64,000 bases of DNA. It comes from Methylobacterium sp. SyP6R. Lineage in GTDB: Bacteria > Pseudomonadota > Alphaproteobacteria > Rhizobiales > Beijerinckiaceae. The stretch is taken from assembly GCF_019216885.1 (NCBI RefSeq), contig NZ_JAAQRC020000001.1, forward strand, positions 5,211,501 to 5,275,500, written 5' to 3'. Each line of letters opens with the position of its first letter. The stretch's first letter is position 1. The notes below the pieces were generated by a model that worked only from the letters and a program-made list of their open reading frames with translations, made no database searches and was not told the origin of the DNA. This document shows positions 1 through 7,486 of the stretch, piece by piece. Made by a program: the position numbers and the translations under genes.

Positions 1-555
1 CCGCACGACATTCCGGCCGATCGCTGGCTCACCGCCGCCAACGCCGCCATCGCGGCGATCCGGGAGGCCGGGGCCAGGCAGCTGGTGCTGGTGCCGGGCT
101 CGGGCTGGACCGGCGCGCATAGCTGGACCGCCGACCTGCCGACCGGCAACAACGCCGCGATCATGCTCGGCACGGTCGATCCGGGAGAGAACTACGCCTA
201 CGAGGTGCACCAGTACCTCGACGCCGATTTCTCCGGCACCCATGCCGAGTGCAGCCGCGGCGCCGACGCCCTCAAGGCGGTGGAACGCCTGACCGGCTGG
301 CTGGTGCAGAACAAGCGCCGCGCCTTCCTGGGCGAGATCGGCGCCTCCGGCAAAAGCGGCTGCCCGGAGAAGCTGGCGGCTTTGCTGGCCCATCTCAACG
401 CGAATCCGCAGGCCTGGGTCGGCTGGACCGCCTGGGCCGCGGGCGACCTGTGGGCGCCGGATTATCCCTTGAGGCTCGATCCCGCCGGGGCCACCGCCCC
501 GGTCGTGGCCGCGATCCAGGCCGCCGCCCGAGCCAAGCCGTCCTGCGAGCCGTGA
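1..555 (+). CDS. Glycoside hydrolase family 5 endoglucanase-like protein, C-terminal part
   Basis: The frame is open from the first base, so the start lies outside the window. The visible 184 residues match the second half of a GH5 (cellulase-type) TIM barrel. A VHQYLD..SGTH..C stretch is typical of GH5 endoglucanases, and FLGEIGASG carries the Glu expected to be the nucleophile. WTAWAAGD fits the following barrel strand. The family cleaves beta-1,4-linked glucans or mannans, usually outside the cytoplasm; any export signal would be upstream. A glycosyltransferase gene follows after 20 bases, which suggests a polysaccharide synthesis or processing cluster extending to the left. The family is clear; the substrate is not. 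Confidence 0.85.
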   Translation, partial: PHDIPADRWLTAANAAIAAIREAGARQLVLVPGSGWTGAHSWTADLPTGNNAAIMLGTVDPGENYAYEVHQYLDADFSGTHAECSRGADALKAVERLTGWLVQNKRRAFLGEIGASGKSGCPEKLAALLAHLNANPQAWVGWTAWAAGDLWAPDYPLRLDPAGATAPVVAAIQAAARAKPSCEP

Positions 556-575
556 GCGCCAGGTTGACAATCGCC

Positions 576-1727
576 ATGCCGAACCCCGCCCCCCTCTCGA
601 TCCTGCACGTGGTCCGCCAATTCCTGCCCAATCGCGGCGGGCTGGAGGATTTCGTCGCCAACCTCGCCCGCGAGCAGGCCCGCCTCGGCCACCGGGTCCG
701 GGTGCTGACCCTCGACCGGCTGTTCTCGCAGCCCGACGCCCGGCTGCCGGCGCGGGAGCGGCTGGAGGGGATCGACATCGAGCGGATCCCGTTCGTCGGC
801 TCGCACCGCTATCCCGTCGCGCCGTCCGTGTTCCGGCATCTCGGCGACGCCGACCTCGTCCACGTCCACGCCATCGACTTCTTCTTCGACGCCTTCGCGC
901 TGGCCAGACCCCTGCATCGCCGGCCGATGGTGGCGACGACCCATGGCGGCTTCTTTCACACCAAGGCGCATTCGCGGCTGAAGCAGCTCTGGTTCCAGGG
1001 CCCGACCCGAATGAGCGCGCGCGCCTACGAGGCGATCATCGCCTGCAGCGAGAGCGACGCCCGGCTGTTCTCAGCCATCACACCCGGCGACGTCACGGTG
1101 ATCCAGAACGGCGTCGACCTCGACAAGTTCGCGGACGCCGCCTCCCGCGAGCCCCGCCGCGCGCTCCTGACCCTCGGCCGCTTCGCCCACAACAAGCGCC
1201 TCGACCGCCTGCTCGCGGCGATGCAGGCGCTGACCACCGGCGGCGCCGGCTGGCGGCTGCGGATCGTCGGGGTCCCCTCCGATTGGACCGAAGCCGCGCT
1301 CACCGCCGAGATCGACCGGCTGGGGCTGACCGGCGCCGTCACCCTGCATACCGGCCTCGACGCTCCCGCGGTCCGCGACCTGATCGGGCAGTCGAGCCTG
1401 TTCGTCTCGGCCTCGCAATACGAGGGGTTCGGGATCGCCTTGATCGAGGCGCTGAGCGCCGGGCTCGTCCCGGTGGCCCATCCCAACGACGCCTTTGCCT
1501 GGCTCGGGCGGCACCACCCCTCGATCACCCTGACGGATTTCGCCGATGCGCCGGGCGCCGCCGCGGCGATCCGCGGCGCCTACGACCGCCTGGAGCGGGG
1601 TGCGATCGTGCCCGGGTCGGAAGACCTGTCGGAGTACCGCTGGTCGAGCGTCGCGGCGCGCTACGTCGCGGCCTACGAGGCGGCGCTCGCCGGGACCGGG
1701 CCGGTGGTGGCCGCCACGGCGGCGTGA
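576..1727 (+). CDS. Glycosyltransferase family 4 protein
   Basis: A 383-residue protein with the two-Rossmann GT-B layout of GT4 enzymes. The N-terminal domain has the G-G-L-E-x-F loop that lines the acceptor site (near residue 17), then HVHAIDFFFD and TTHGGFFH. The C-terminal nucleotide-sugar domain has TLGRFAHNKRLDRLL and the E-x7-E motif region SQYEGFGIALIEALSAG. Such enzymes transfer a sugar from a nucleotide donor onto a lipid-linked or polysaccharide acceptor on the cytoplasmic face of the membrane. The ATG at 576 is preferred; an in-frame TTG lies four codons upstream. It follows the GH5 gene closely and is probably in the same operon, likely for exopolysaccharide. Donor and acceptor cannot be told from sequence. 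Confidence 0.88.
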   Translation: MPNPAPLSILHVVRQFLPNRGGLEDFVANLAREQARLGHRVRVLTLDRLFSQPDARLPARERLEGIDIERIPFVGSHRYPVAPSVFRHLGDADLVHVHAIDFFFDAFALARPLHRRPMVATTHGGFFHTKAHSRLKQLWFQGPTRMSARAYEAIIACSESDARLFSAITPGDVTVIQNGVDLDKFADAASREPRRALLTLGRFAHNKRLDRLLAAMQALTTGGAGWRLRIVGVPSDWTEAALTAEIDRLGLTGAVTLHTGLDAPAVRDLIGQSSLFVSASQYEGFGIALIEALSAGLVPVAHPNDAFAWLGRHHPSITLTDFADAPGAAAAIRGAYDRLERGAIVPGSEDLSEYRWSSVAARYVAAYEAALAGTGPVVAATAA

Positions 1728-2051
1728 GGGGATCTGGGCCAAAAGGTCTGCGAGCCTGCCCCCTTCTGCGGGTCAGGGTGGCCCCCGGAGGCGGCCCGGG
1801 AGAGGGGACGCCGATTCCCGAGAGGTCACGCGCAGCATGAAGGGCGCCACATCTTTCGGCGTCGCTCTGCCCGTCTCCTGCCGCGCAGAGGGGGGGAGGG
1901 CTTGGCCGCGCTCCGTCAACACACCGTTAACCCTCATCCGCGACCCTGGCCGGGCCGCGGCGACGGATGCCGTTGCCCTCCCCTCCCCTGCCAGGGCTCG
2001 CCGCGTCGCAAGTCCTCATGCGATAAGCGTGCGGGACCCGCCCGCAACAGG
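1728..2051. other. Intergenic region, no gene seen
   Basis: About 320 bases with open frames on both strands but no credible protein. Positions roughly 1750-1810 (CCCCCTTCTGCGGGTCAGGG and a CCCGGGAGAGGGG stretch) resemble a degenerate copy of the CCCTCTCC-type intergenic hairpins found near 37.8 and 50.2 kb. The rest shows nothing recognisable. Confidence 0.4.
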
Positions 2052-2249
2052 ATGACAATGCACCTCGTCGTGACCGCCCACACCGCCAACGGCCCGCTGT
2101 CGCACCAGCGCACCTCGCCGGAGGATGCCCTGGAGAAGGCGCAGGAACTCGAGGCCGAGGGCCACGACCACGTCGTCATCACCGACATCACCGGCCGGGA
2201 CTACGCGCCGCCGGAATTCGACAGCCTGTTCCTCAATCCCGGCCGCTGA
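2052..2249 (+). CDS. Small hypothetical protein (65 aa)
   Basis: A 65-residue polar protein starting [14 protein letters not shown] and ending near LFLNPGR. A second ATG two codons in (2058) is an equally possible start. It contains [17 protein letters not shown], a pattern of short rhizobial proteins of unknown function. No signal peptide or membrane segment is seen. The gene ends 4 bases before the next start, so the two are probably cotranscribed and translationally coupled. The function is unknown. Confidence 0.55.
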   Translation: MTMHLVVTAHTANGPLSHQRTSPEDALEKAQELEAEGHDHVVITDITGRDYAPPEFDSLFLNPGR

Positions 2250-2253
2250 CACC

Positions 2254-2721
2254 ATGGCGGCGATCACCATCCTCGTCGATGCCGATGCCTGCCCGGTCAA
2301 GGACGAGATCTATCGCGTCGCCGGCCGGCATGGCGCCCACGTGGTCGTGGTCGCGAATGCGTTTCTGAACGTGCCCCGCGAGCCGTGGATCGAGCGCGTC
2401 ATCGTGTCGGACAAGTTCGACGCCGCCGACGACTGGATCGCCGAGCGGGCCGGGCCGGAGACGGTCGTCGTCACCGCCGACGTGCCGCTGGCCAGCCGCT
2501 GCGTGAAGGCCGGCGCCAGCGTGCTCGGCCCGACCGGCAAGGCCTTCACCGATTCCTCGGTCGGCATGGCGCTCGCGACCCGCGACCTGATGCAGTCCTT
2601 ACGCGAGGCCGGCGCGGTGACCGGCGGGCCGAAGCCGTTCTCAGCGAAGGACCGCTCCGCCTTCCTCGACGCCCTCGACCGGGCGCTGGTGCGGCTGCGG
2701 CGCAACGCCCAGGGCGGCTGA
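2254..2721 (+). CDS. YaiI/YqxD family protein (DUF188, UPF0178)
   Basis: A 155-residue protein of full family length. The N-terminus [18 protein letters not shown] is the diagnostic DUF188 motif with conserved Asp residues. It continues with [13 protein letters not shown] and [23 protein letters not shown], also conserved. The fold is related to PIN/NYN-type nucleases, so a nuclease-like role is possible, but no activity is established for the family. It lies directly after the 65-aa gene. Confidence 0.9.
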   Translation: MAAITILVDADACPVKDEIYRVAGRHGAHVVVVANAFLNVPREPWIERVIVSDKFDAADDWIAERAGPETVVVTADVPLASRCVKAGASVLGPTGKAFTDSSVGMALATRDLMQSLREAGAVTGGPKPFSAKDRSAFLDALDRALVRLRRNAQGG

Positions 2722-2797
2722 GCCCGCTTCCCGCGAACTTACCCAATCCCTGCGGGTTCCTTGTCGGCGGCTGCCTTTCGCCGCCGGGAGAGCCAGC

Positions 2798-5131
2798 ATG
2801 TCGGTCGAGGAGAACACGGTCCATTACGACAGCCCGGCCGGCGGCTGGGGCTCGGTGCGCGGCATTGCCGAGGTGTTCGGCAAGGAATGGGCGACGCCGC
2901 TCGCCACAGAGACCTTGTTTCGCCAGAACAAGCCGAAAGGCTTCATGTGCGTCTCGTGCTCCTGGGCGAAGCCCGCGAACTACCACCCCTTCGAGTTCTG
3001 CGAGAACGGCGCCAAGGCGACCCTGTGGGAGCTGACCACCCGGCGCTGCACGCCAGACGTCCTCGCCAAGCATACGCTGACCGAGTTGCGGGGCTGGAGC
3101 GACTACGATCTCGAGCAGCTCGGCCGCCTCACCCACCCGATGCGCTACGACCGCGCCAGCGACCGCTACGTTCCTTGCGGCTGGGACGAGGCCTTCAAGG
3201 CGATCGGCACGGAGTTGCGCCAGCTCGCTCCGAAATCGGTGGTGTTCTACTCGTCCGGTAGGGCCAGCCTCGAGACCTCGTATCTCTACGCCCTGTTCGC
3301 CCGGCTCTACGGCAACAACAACCTGCCCGATTCCTCCAACATGTGCCACGAGACGACCTCGGTGGCCTTGAAGAAGGTGATCGGTGCCAGCGTCGGCACG
3401 GTCGTGTTCGACGACCTGTCCAAATGCGACGCGATGTTCTTCTTCGGCCAGAACACCGGCACCAACTCGCCGCGATTCCTGCACCCGCTCCAGGAGGCGG
3501 CCAAGCGCGGGGTGAAGATCATCACCTTCAATCCCGTGCGCGAGCGGGGGCTGGAGAGCTTCACCAACCCGCAGAGCCCGGTCGAGATGCTGACCCGCTC
3601 CTCGACGCAGATCAGCGCGCAGTACCATCAGGTCCGGCCCGGCGGCGACATCGCGGTGATGCTCGGCCTGTGCAAGCACGTATTCAACGCCGACGACGCC
3701 GCCAAGGCGCGGGGCACCCGAATCCTCGACGTCGACTTCATCGCCCAGCACACGACCGGGCTGGAGGCCTTCGAGGCGAAGGTCCGGGCGACCCCCTGGG
3801 AGGAGATCGAGCGCGAATCCGGGATCCCGCGCGCCGATATCGAGGCGGCGGCCCAGGTCTATGTCGAGGCCGAGCGAACTTGCGCCTTCTACGGCATGGG
3901 GCTGACGCAGCACGTCCACGGCTTCGAGAACGTCGCGATGGTCGTCAACCTGCTGCTGCTCAAGGGCAATATCGGGCGCGAGGGCACCGGGGTGTCGCCG
4001 GTGCGGGGCCATTCCAACGTCCAGGGCCAGCGCACCGTCGGTATCTCGGAGAAGCCGGAACTGGTGCCGCTCGACCGGATCGCCGAGCAATTCGAGTTCG
4101 AGCCGCCGCGGGAGAAGGGCGTCAACACGGTGGAGGCCTGCGAGGGCATCCTCGAGGGCTCGATCAAGGCCTTCATCGGGCTCGGGGGCAACTTCGTGCG
4201 GGCGATCCCCGACCAGGACCGGATGGAGAAGGCCTGGACCGGCATGCGCCTCACCGTGCAGGTCGCGACCAAGCTCAACCGCTCGCACCTCGTCAACGGC
4301 GAGATCGCCTACCTCCTGCCCTGCCTCGGCCGCACCGAGGAGGACAAGCAGGCCGCCGGACCGCAGGCGGTGAGCATCGAGGACACGTTCAGCTGCATCT
4401 ACGGCTCGCAAGGGCGCCGCACCCCGGCGAGCGACTTCCTGAAGTCGGAGGTCGCGATCGTGGCGGGCCTCGCCAAGGCGACGCTGGCGGAAAACCCGAA
4501 GGTTCGGTGGGACGAGTGGGTCGGCGATTACGGCCTGATCCGCGACGAGATCGCCAAGACCTATCGGGAGGAGTTCCACGACTTCAACGACCGGCTCTGG
4601 ATCCCCGGCGGTTTCTATCGCGGCAACTCGGCCCGTGAGCGGATCTGGAAGACCGAGAGCGGCAAGGCGGAGTTCACCGCGCCCGAGGTGATGTCGGCAA
4701 CCGGATTCGAGGACGAGCCCGGCCGCTACCGGCTGATCACCATGCGGTCGAACGACCAGTTCAACACCACGATCTACGGCTACAGCGACCGCCTGCGCGG
4801 GATCGAGGGGACCCGCGACGTGCTGTTGATGAACCCCGGCGAGATCCGCCGGGCCGGCTTGCGCGACGGCCAGGTCGTCTCCCTCGTCAGCGATGCCGGC
4901 GACGGGATCACCCGCGAGGTGACCGGCCTCACCGTGACGCCGTTCTCCCTGCCGGACGGGTGCCTGGGGGCCTATTACCCCGAGATGAACCCCCTGATGG
5001 CGCTCTCGCACCACGACATCCAGTCGGGAACGCCGGCGGCGAAATCGGTGCCGGTGCGGATCCGGCCGGAGGCCGGCGGCGCGAAGACCGACCGGCTTGA
5101 GCCGACCGGGCACGCGGCGCATCCGATCTGA
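2798..5131 (+). CDS. FdhF/YdeP family molybdopterin oxidoreductase (formate dehydrogenase-like alpha subunit)
   Basis: A 777-residue cytoplasmic molybdopterin enzyme without a Tat signal. The N-terminus has only a CVSC pair (Cys51, Cys54) rather than the four-Cys ferredoxin motif of classical formate dehydrogenases, as is usual in the YdeP-like branch. SSNMCHETTS places Cys183 followed by His184 at the position of the molybdenum ligand, as in formate dehydrogenases with Cys instead of selenocysteine. Later segments include FFFGQNTGTNSPR, GMGLTQHVHG, NLLLLKGNIGREGTGVSPVRGHSNVQG (split here for the family match) and a C-terminal cofactor-binding domain (TMRSNDQFNTTIYGY). In Methylobacterium a member of this family, Fdh4A, is needed for formate oxidation; this gene may be its orthologue, but that is inference. 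No obvious partner subunit follows on the same strand. Confidence 0.85.
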   Translation: MSVEENTVHYDSPAGGWGSVRGIAEVFGKEWATPLATETLFRQNKPKGFMCVSCSWAKPANYHPFEFCENGAKATLWELTTRRCTPDVLAKHTLTELRGWSDYDLEQLGRLTHPMRYDRASDRYVPCGWDEAFKAIGTELRQLAPKSVVFYSSGRASLETSYLYALFARLYGNNNLPDSSNMCHETTSVALKKVIGASVGTVVFDDLSKCDAMFFFGQNTGTNSPRFLHPLQEAAKRGVKIITFNPVRERGLESFTNPQSPVEMLTRSSTQISAQYHQVRPGGDIAVMLGLCKHVFNADDAAKARGTRILDVDFIAQHTTGLEAFEAKVRATPWEEIERESGIPRADIEAAAQVYVEAERTCAFYGMGLTQHVHGFENVAMVVNLLLLKGNIGREGTGVSPVRGHSNVQGQRTVGISEKPELVPLDRIAEQFEFEPPREKGVNTVEACEGILEGSIKAFIGLGGNFVRAIPDQDRMEKAWTGMRLTVQVATKLNRSHLVNGEIAYLLPCLGRTEEDKQAAGPQAVSIEDTFSCIYGSQGRRTPASDFLKSEVAIVAGLAKATLAENPKVRWDEWVGDYGLIRDEIAKTYREEFHDFNDRLWIPGGFYRGNSARERIWKTESGKAEFTAPEVMSATGFEDEPGRYRLITMRSNDQFNTTIYGYSDRLRGIEGTRDVLLMNPGEIRRAGLRDGQVVSLVSDAGDGITREVTGLTVTPFSLPDGCLGAYYPEMNPLMALSHHDIQSGTPAAKSVPVRIRPEAGGAKTDRLEPTGHAAHPI

Positions 5132-5238
5132 CGGAGGCCGACATCGTCGGGGCGGGGTGTCGCGCGCCCCCTCCCCTATCATGAGATTTGCCCTGCCCCG
5201 GGATCTGCGCAGGAAAATGCCAGGTGCCCGGGAATGAC

Positions 5239-5290
5239 GCACAATTGTGCTTGTGCGGGCGTGAATCGCCGGGTACCACTGTGATCACAG
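5239..5290. promoter_or_regulatory. Pair of perfect 12-bp palindromes
   Basis: GCACAATTGTGC (5239-5250) and CTGTGATCACAG (5279-5290) are both perfect palindromes, with centres 40 bp apart, close to four helical turns. They lie just before a run of hairpins. They look like binding sites for a dimeric regulator, but no known regulator is matched: the second has no spacer between its TGTGA/TCACA halves, so it is not a CRP site. Confidence 0.35.
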
Positions 5291-5300
5291 ACACGAAACA

Positions 5301-5386
5301 GGCCGCCCTCGAGAGCGGCCCGAAGTCTGGGGAGGAAGGCCCTCAACGAGGGCAAGCACCGCCGCGACGCCATCGCGGCGGTGCTT
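5301..5386 (+). ncRNA. Candidate structured RNA with three consecutive hairpins
   Basis: Three stem-loops follow one another between the molybdoenzyme gene and the next gene. Hairpin 1 is GGCCGC/GCGGCC (5301-5306 with 5315-5320). An 18-base purine-rich linker contains GGGGAGGAA. Hairpin 2 is GCCCTC-AAC-GAGGGC (5339-5353). Hairpin 3 abuts it and is a perfect 14-bp stem with a 5-base loop (5354-5367 with 5373-5386). No T-run follows, so this is not a canonical terminator. Strand and function are guesses. It could be a small RNA, a 5' leader, or a repeat element. Confidence 0.35.
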
Positions 5387-5531
5387 CCATGTTGTCCCAC
5401 ACGCAACCGGGCCGCGCAATCCGGCCAAAGGGACAAGCCGCGCGGCCACCGTGCCGATGGGCTGCAACCTGCTCACCGTACCGAGCGACGCAACGCTCTC
5501 CCCGAGGGGAAGGCCGTCGCGTCGGCCGGCA

Positions 5532-5762
5532 TCAGGCCCCCTGCCCTTCTCCTTGCCCCGGCGGCTCCGGAAACGGCGTCCAGTCGGTGAAGGCGTCGAC
5601 CTCGTAGCCGTAATCGGTGGTGGCGACGTGCCAGGGCCGGCCGTCCCCGAGCCGCCCGGGATCCCAGCGGATCACGGCGCGCCGGTCCGGCTCGTCCCGG
5701 TGGATGGCGATGATCCAGCGCCCGTCCCGGGGCGCGCGATCGATGGGCCTCCAATCGGTCAT
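5532..5762 (-). CDS. Small hypothetical protein (76 aa)
   Basis: The start at 5762 is chosen because GGAG lies six bases upstream on the minus strand; longer starts at 5780 and 5798 exist. The protein reads MTDWRPIDRAPRDGRW, an opening common to short uncharacterised proteins in phages and proteobacteria (W-x-P-I-x-x-A-P-x-D-G). It is followed by IIAIHRDEPDRRAVIRWDPG and a C-terminus rich in Pro and Gly. No membrane segment is present. The function is unknown. Confidence 0.6.
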   Translation of the reverse strand: MTDWRPIDRAPRDGRWIIAIHRDEPDRRAVIRWDPGRLGDGRPWHVATTDYGYEVDAFTDWTPFPEPPGQGEGQGA

Positions 5763-5851
5763 CGGGTGCTCCACGGTCATTGCCTGTGCCCGGGTCAACG
5801 CGCCAAGACTAACGCGCCAAGACTAACGCGCCAGGCCTGCCGCCGTTCGCC

Positions 5852-6055
5852 TCAGCGCGGCGCGGCACCCCGCACCAGGCGCTCGCCCGCCTCGCATTCG
5901 CGCAGGTAGGTCGCCCGGTTGTCGCCGGTGATCCCGGCTTGGTCGGCCTTGGCCTCGCAGGCCCGGCGTCCCTCCGCCGGAGCCGGATCGGGAGCGGCCT
6001 GAGCAGACGCGGCGGCGGGTGACAGAAGGGCGAGAATCAGGAGGGCGTGGCGCAT
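5852..6055 (-). CDS. Small exported protein, PsiF-like
   Basis: A 67-residue protein. Residues 1-20 form a signal peptide (MRHALLILALLSPAAASAQA) with a likely cleavage after AQA. The mature part has two Cys residues in CEAKADQAGITGDNRATYLRECEAGE (Cys at 33 and 54). This resembles a single PsiF-type repeat, a short periplasmic motif of unknown function. It lies 71 bases downstream of the glutaredoxin fusion gene on the same strand and may share its promoter. Confidence 0.6.
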   Translation of the reverse strand: MRHALLILALLSPAAASAQAAPDPAPAEGRRACEAKADQAGITGDNRATYLRECEAGERLVRGAAPR

Positions 6056-6126
6056 GACGGGCCTCGATCGGCAGGTGGTTCGTCCCGGTCCAGCGCCGGT
6101 CCCGCCCGATGGTTCCCCACGCGGGC

Positions 6127-6876
6127 TCAAAGGGCCGTCGCGGCCATCCAGATCGCCATCGCCACCATCATCAGGTTCTCGGTCAGCGACACGAAGCCGA
6201 GCGGGACGTTGCTGCCGCCGCCGACGCAGGCGCATTTCAGCTCGCGCCGGTCGAGATAGACCGCCTTGAACACCGAGACCGCGCCGATTCCTCCGATGAC
6301 GAAGGCCACGGGCACCGACAGCCATGTGAGCATTCCGGCGGCCATCAGCAGGCCGGCGAGCGCCTCGGCATAGGGGTAGATCGTGGCGTACGGGACCCAT
6401 CTCTGGGCAAGCAGATCGTAGCCGAGGAACATGCTGGAGAAGGTCTCGACGTTCGAGAGCTTGAGGATCGCCAGCACGCACATGCTGAAGGCGATGAACC
6501 ACTCGCCTGCCCGCATCGTGAGCGGCGTGCCGTAGGCGGCCTGGCTGACCGCCAGCGCCATCAGGGCCGTCATGCTGAACAACGCAACGACCGGGCGATA
6601 GCTCACCGCGTTCGGGTCGCGCACCGGCTTGCCGAGGCGGCGGCGCAGGTCGTCGTAGCCGCCGATGCGCTCGCCGGCGATGAAGACCTGCGGCGTGGTC
6701 TTCACCCCATGCTCGGCCTTGAAGCGGTCGGTCTCCTCCCGGGTGGTCAGGGGGCGGTCCTCGACCGCGTAGCCGGCTCGGGCGAGCAGGTGGCGGGCCT
6801 TCAGCCCGTAGGGGCAGACATGGCTGTCGGTCGCCATGCGGTAGAGGGTGGCGTTGCGGGCGGAAGCGGTGCTCAT
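6127..6876 (-). CDS. Glutaredoxin-MauE/DoxX-like membrane fusion protein
   Basis: A 249-residue two-domain protein. Residues 1-80 are glutaredoxin-like, with HVCPYGLKAR (a single-Cys CPYG active site) and the TTPQVFIAGERIGGYDDL cis-Pro and glutathione-binding region. Residues about 95-249 contain four hydrophobic helices of the MauE/DoxX type and a CACVGGGSN motif before the last helix. MauE-type proteins work in thiol-disulfide chemistry at the membrane. The gene is divergent from a MerR-family regulator and carries that family's characteristic promoter, so it is probably induced by a metal or thiol stress. Possible roles are metal (for example mercury or copper) handling or membrane thiol redox. 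The start at 6876 removes an 18-codon extension that would overlap the promoter. Confidence 0.75.
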   Translation of the reverse strand: MSTASARNATLYRMATDSHVCPYGLKARHLLARAGYAVEDRPLTTREETDRFKAEHGVKTTPQVFIAGERIGGYDDLRRRLGKPVRDPNAVSYRPVVALFSMTALMALAVSQAAYGTPLTMRAGEWFIAFSMCVLAILKLSNVETFSSMFLGYDLLAQRWVPYATIYPYAEALAGLLMAAGMLTWLSVPVAFVIGGIGAVSVFKAVYLDRRELKCACVGGGSNVPLGFVSLTENLMMVAMAIWMAATAL

Positions 6877-6912
6877 CGGGCAACCTCGTCTGGTGTCGAT
6901 CATGGCCCGATG

Positions 6913-6943
6913 GCGTAGCATCCGTACCATGCTACGGAGTCAA
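6913..6943 (-). promoter_or_regulatory. MerR-type promoter and operator of the glutaredoxin fusion gene
   Basis: On the minus strand a -35 TTGACT (6938-6943) is followed by a 19-bp spacer and CTACGC at the -10 position (6913-6918). The spacer holds the dyad CCGTA...TACGG, almost identical in sequence and spacing to the mer operon operator. The stretched 19-bp spacer is the hallmark of promoters activated by MerR-family proteins through DNA twisting. Confidence 0.75.
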
Positions 6944-6946
6944 GCC

Positions 6947-7351
6947 ATGCCCCTCTCGAAGACCGCCGACCTGACCATCGCCGGACTCGCCCGCGCCGGC
7001 GGCGTCGGGGTCGAGACGATCCGCTACTATCAGCGGCGCGGGTTGCTGCCGGTGCCGGCGCGGGCCGGCGCCATCCGGCGCTACGGACCCGAGGAGATCC
7101 GGCGCCTGCGCTTCATCCGCTCGGCGCAAGGCGCAGGCTTCACCCTGGAGGAGATCGCCGAGCTCCTGGCACTCGATGCCGGCGAGGACCGGGCCCGGGC
7201 GCGGGAGCTCGCCCGCCTGCGCATCGAGGCCCTGGAGGCCCGGATCGCCGAGCTGAGCGCAGCCCGCGACGCGCTCACGCGCCTCGCCGAGGCGTGCGGC
7301 GCCACGATGCGCGGGCCATGCCCGATCATCACCGCCTTCGAGCCGGAGTGA
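6947..7351 (+). CDS. MerR family metal-responsive regulator
   Basis: A 134-residue MerR protein. The winged HTH (residues about 7-75) reads LTIAGLARAGGVGVETIRYYQRRGLL..RRYGPEEIRRLRFIRSAQGAGFTLEEI. A dimerisation coiled coil follows, and then a C-terminal loop CGATMRGPCPII with two Cys seven residues apart, like the CueR/MerR metal-binding loop. The position equivalent to the third MerR Cys is Asp or Arg-rich (LALDAGEDRARA), so a classic three-Cys mercury site is incomplete. The start at 6947 is fixed by GGAG seven bases upstream; the ATG at 6929 would lie inside the operator. It is divergent from the glutaredoxin fusion gene that it probably activates. The metal is unknown. Confidence 0.85.
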   Translation: MPLSKTADLTIAGLARAGGVGVETIRYYQRRGLLPVPARAGAIRRYGPEEIRRLRFIRSAQGAGFTLEEIAELLALDAGEDRARARELARLRIEALEARIAELSAARDALTRLAEACGATMRGPCPIITAFEPE

Positions 7352-7389
7352 GACGATCTCCGGAACATTCCTTTCGGAGATCGTCTCAC
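7348..7389. terminator. Hairpin terminator after the MerR gene
   Basis: A perfect 15-bp inverted repeat (7348-7362 with 7375-7389) with a 12-base loop starts within the stop codon region of the MerR-family gene. There is no long T-run, so it could work in either direction. Confidence 0.6.
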
Positions 7390-7401
7390 GAGCCTGCGCG
7401 G

Positions 7402-7479
7402 CGCTTGAGCGAAGCCGATTTCCGACTGATCGCTCGGCGATTGCGCAGCAATCGCCGAGCGATCAGTCGGAAATCATAT
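7402..7479. repeat. Palindromic repeat family B, copy 1
   Basis: It contains a perfect 28-bp stem (7417-7444 with 7448-7475) and a 3-base loop. The GATTTCCGACTGATCGCT core and the adjoining GCGCGGCGCTTGAGCGAAG recur near 27.6 and 60.6 kb. This copy lacks the TACGAAATCCGGAAG half seen in the other two. Confidence 0.75.
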
Positions 7480-7486
7480 GACGGCG

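Noticed and set aside
2546..5242. A long minus-strand open frame opposite the molybdopterin oxidoreductase
   Set aside because: Same GC effect. The sequence is rich in Arg, His and Asp and has no domain, while the plus strand has an intact enzyme.
5279..5290. CTGTGATCACAG as a CRP-binding site
   Set aside because: CRP sites need about six bases between the TGTGA and TCACA halves; here they abut.
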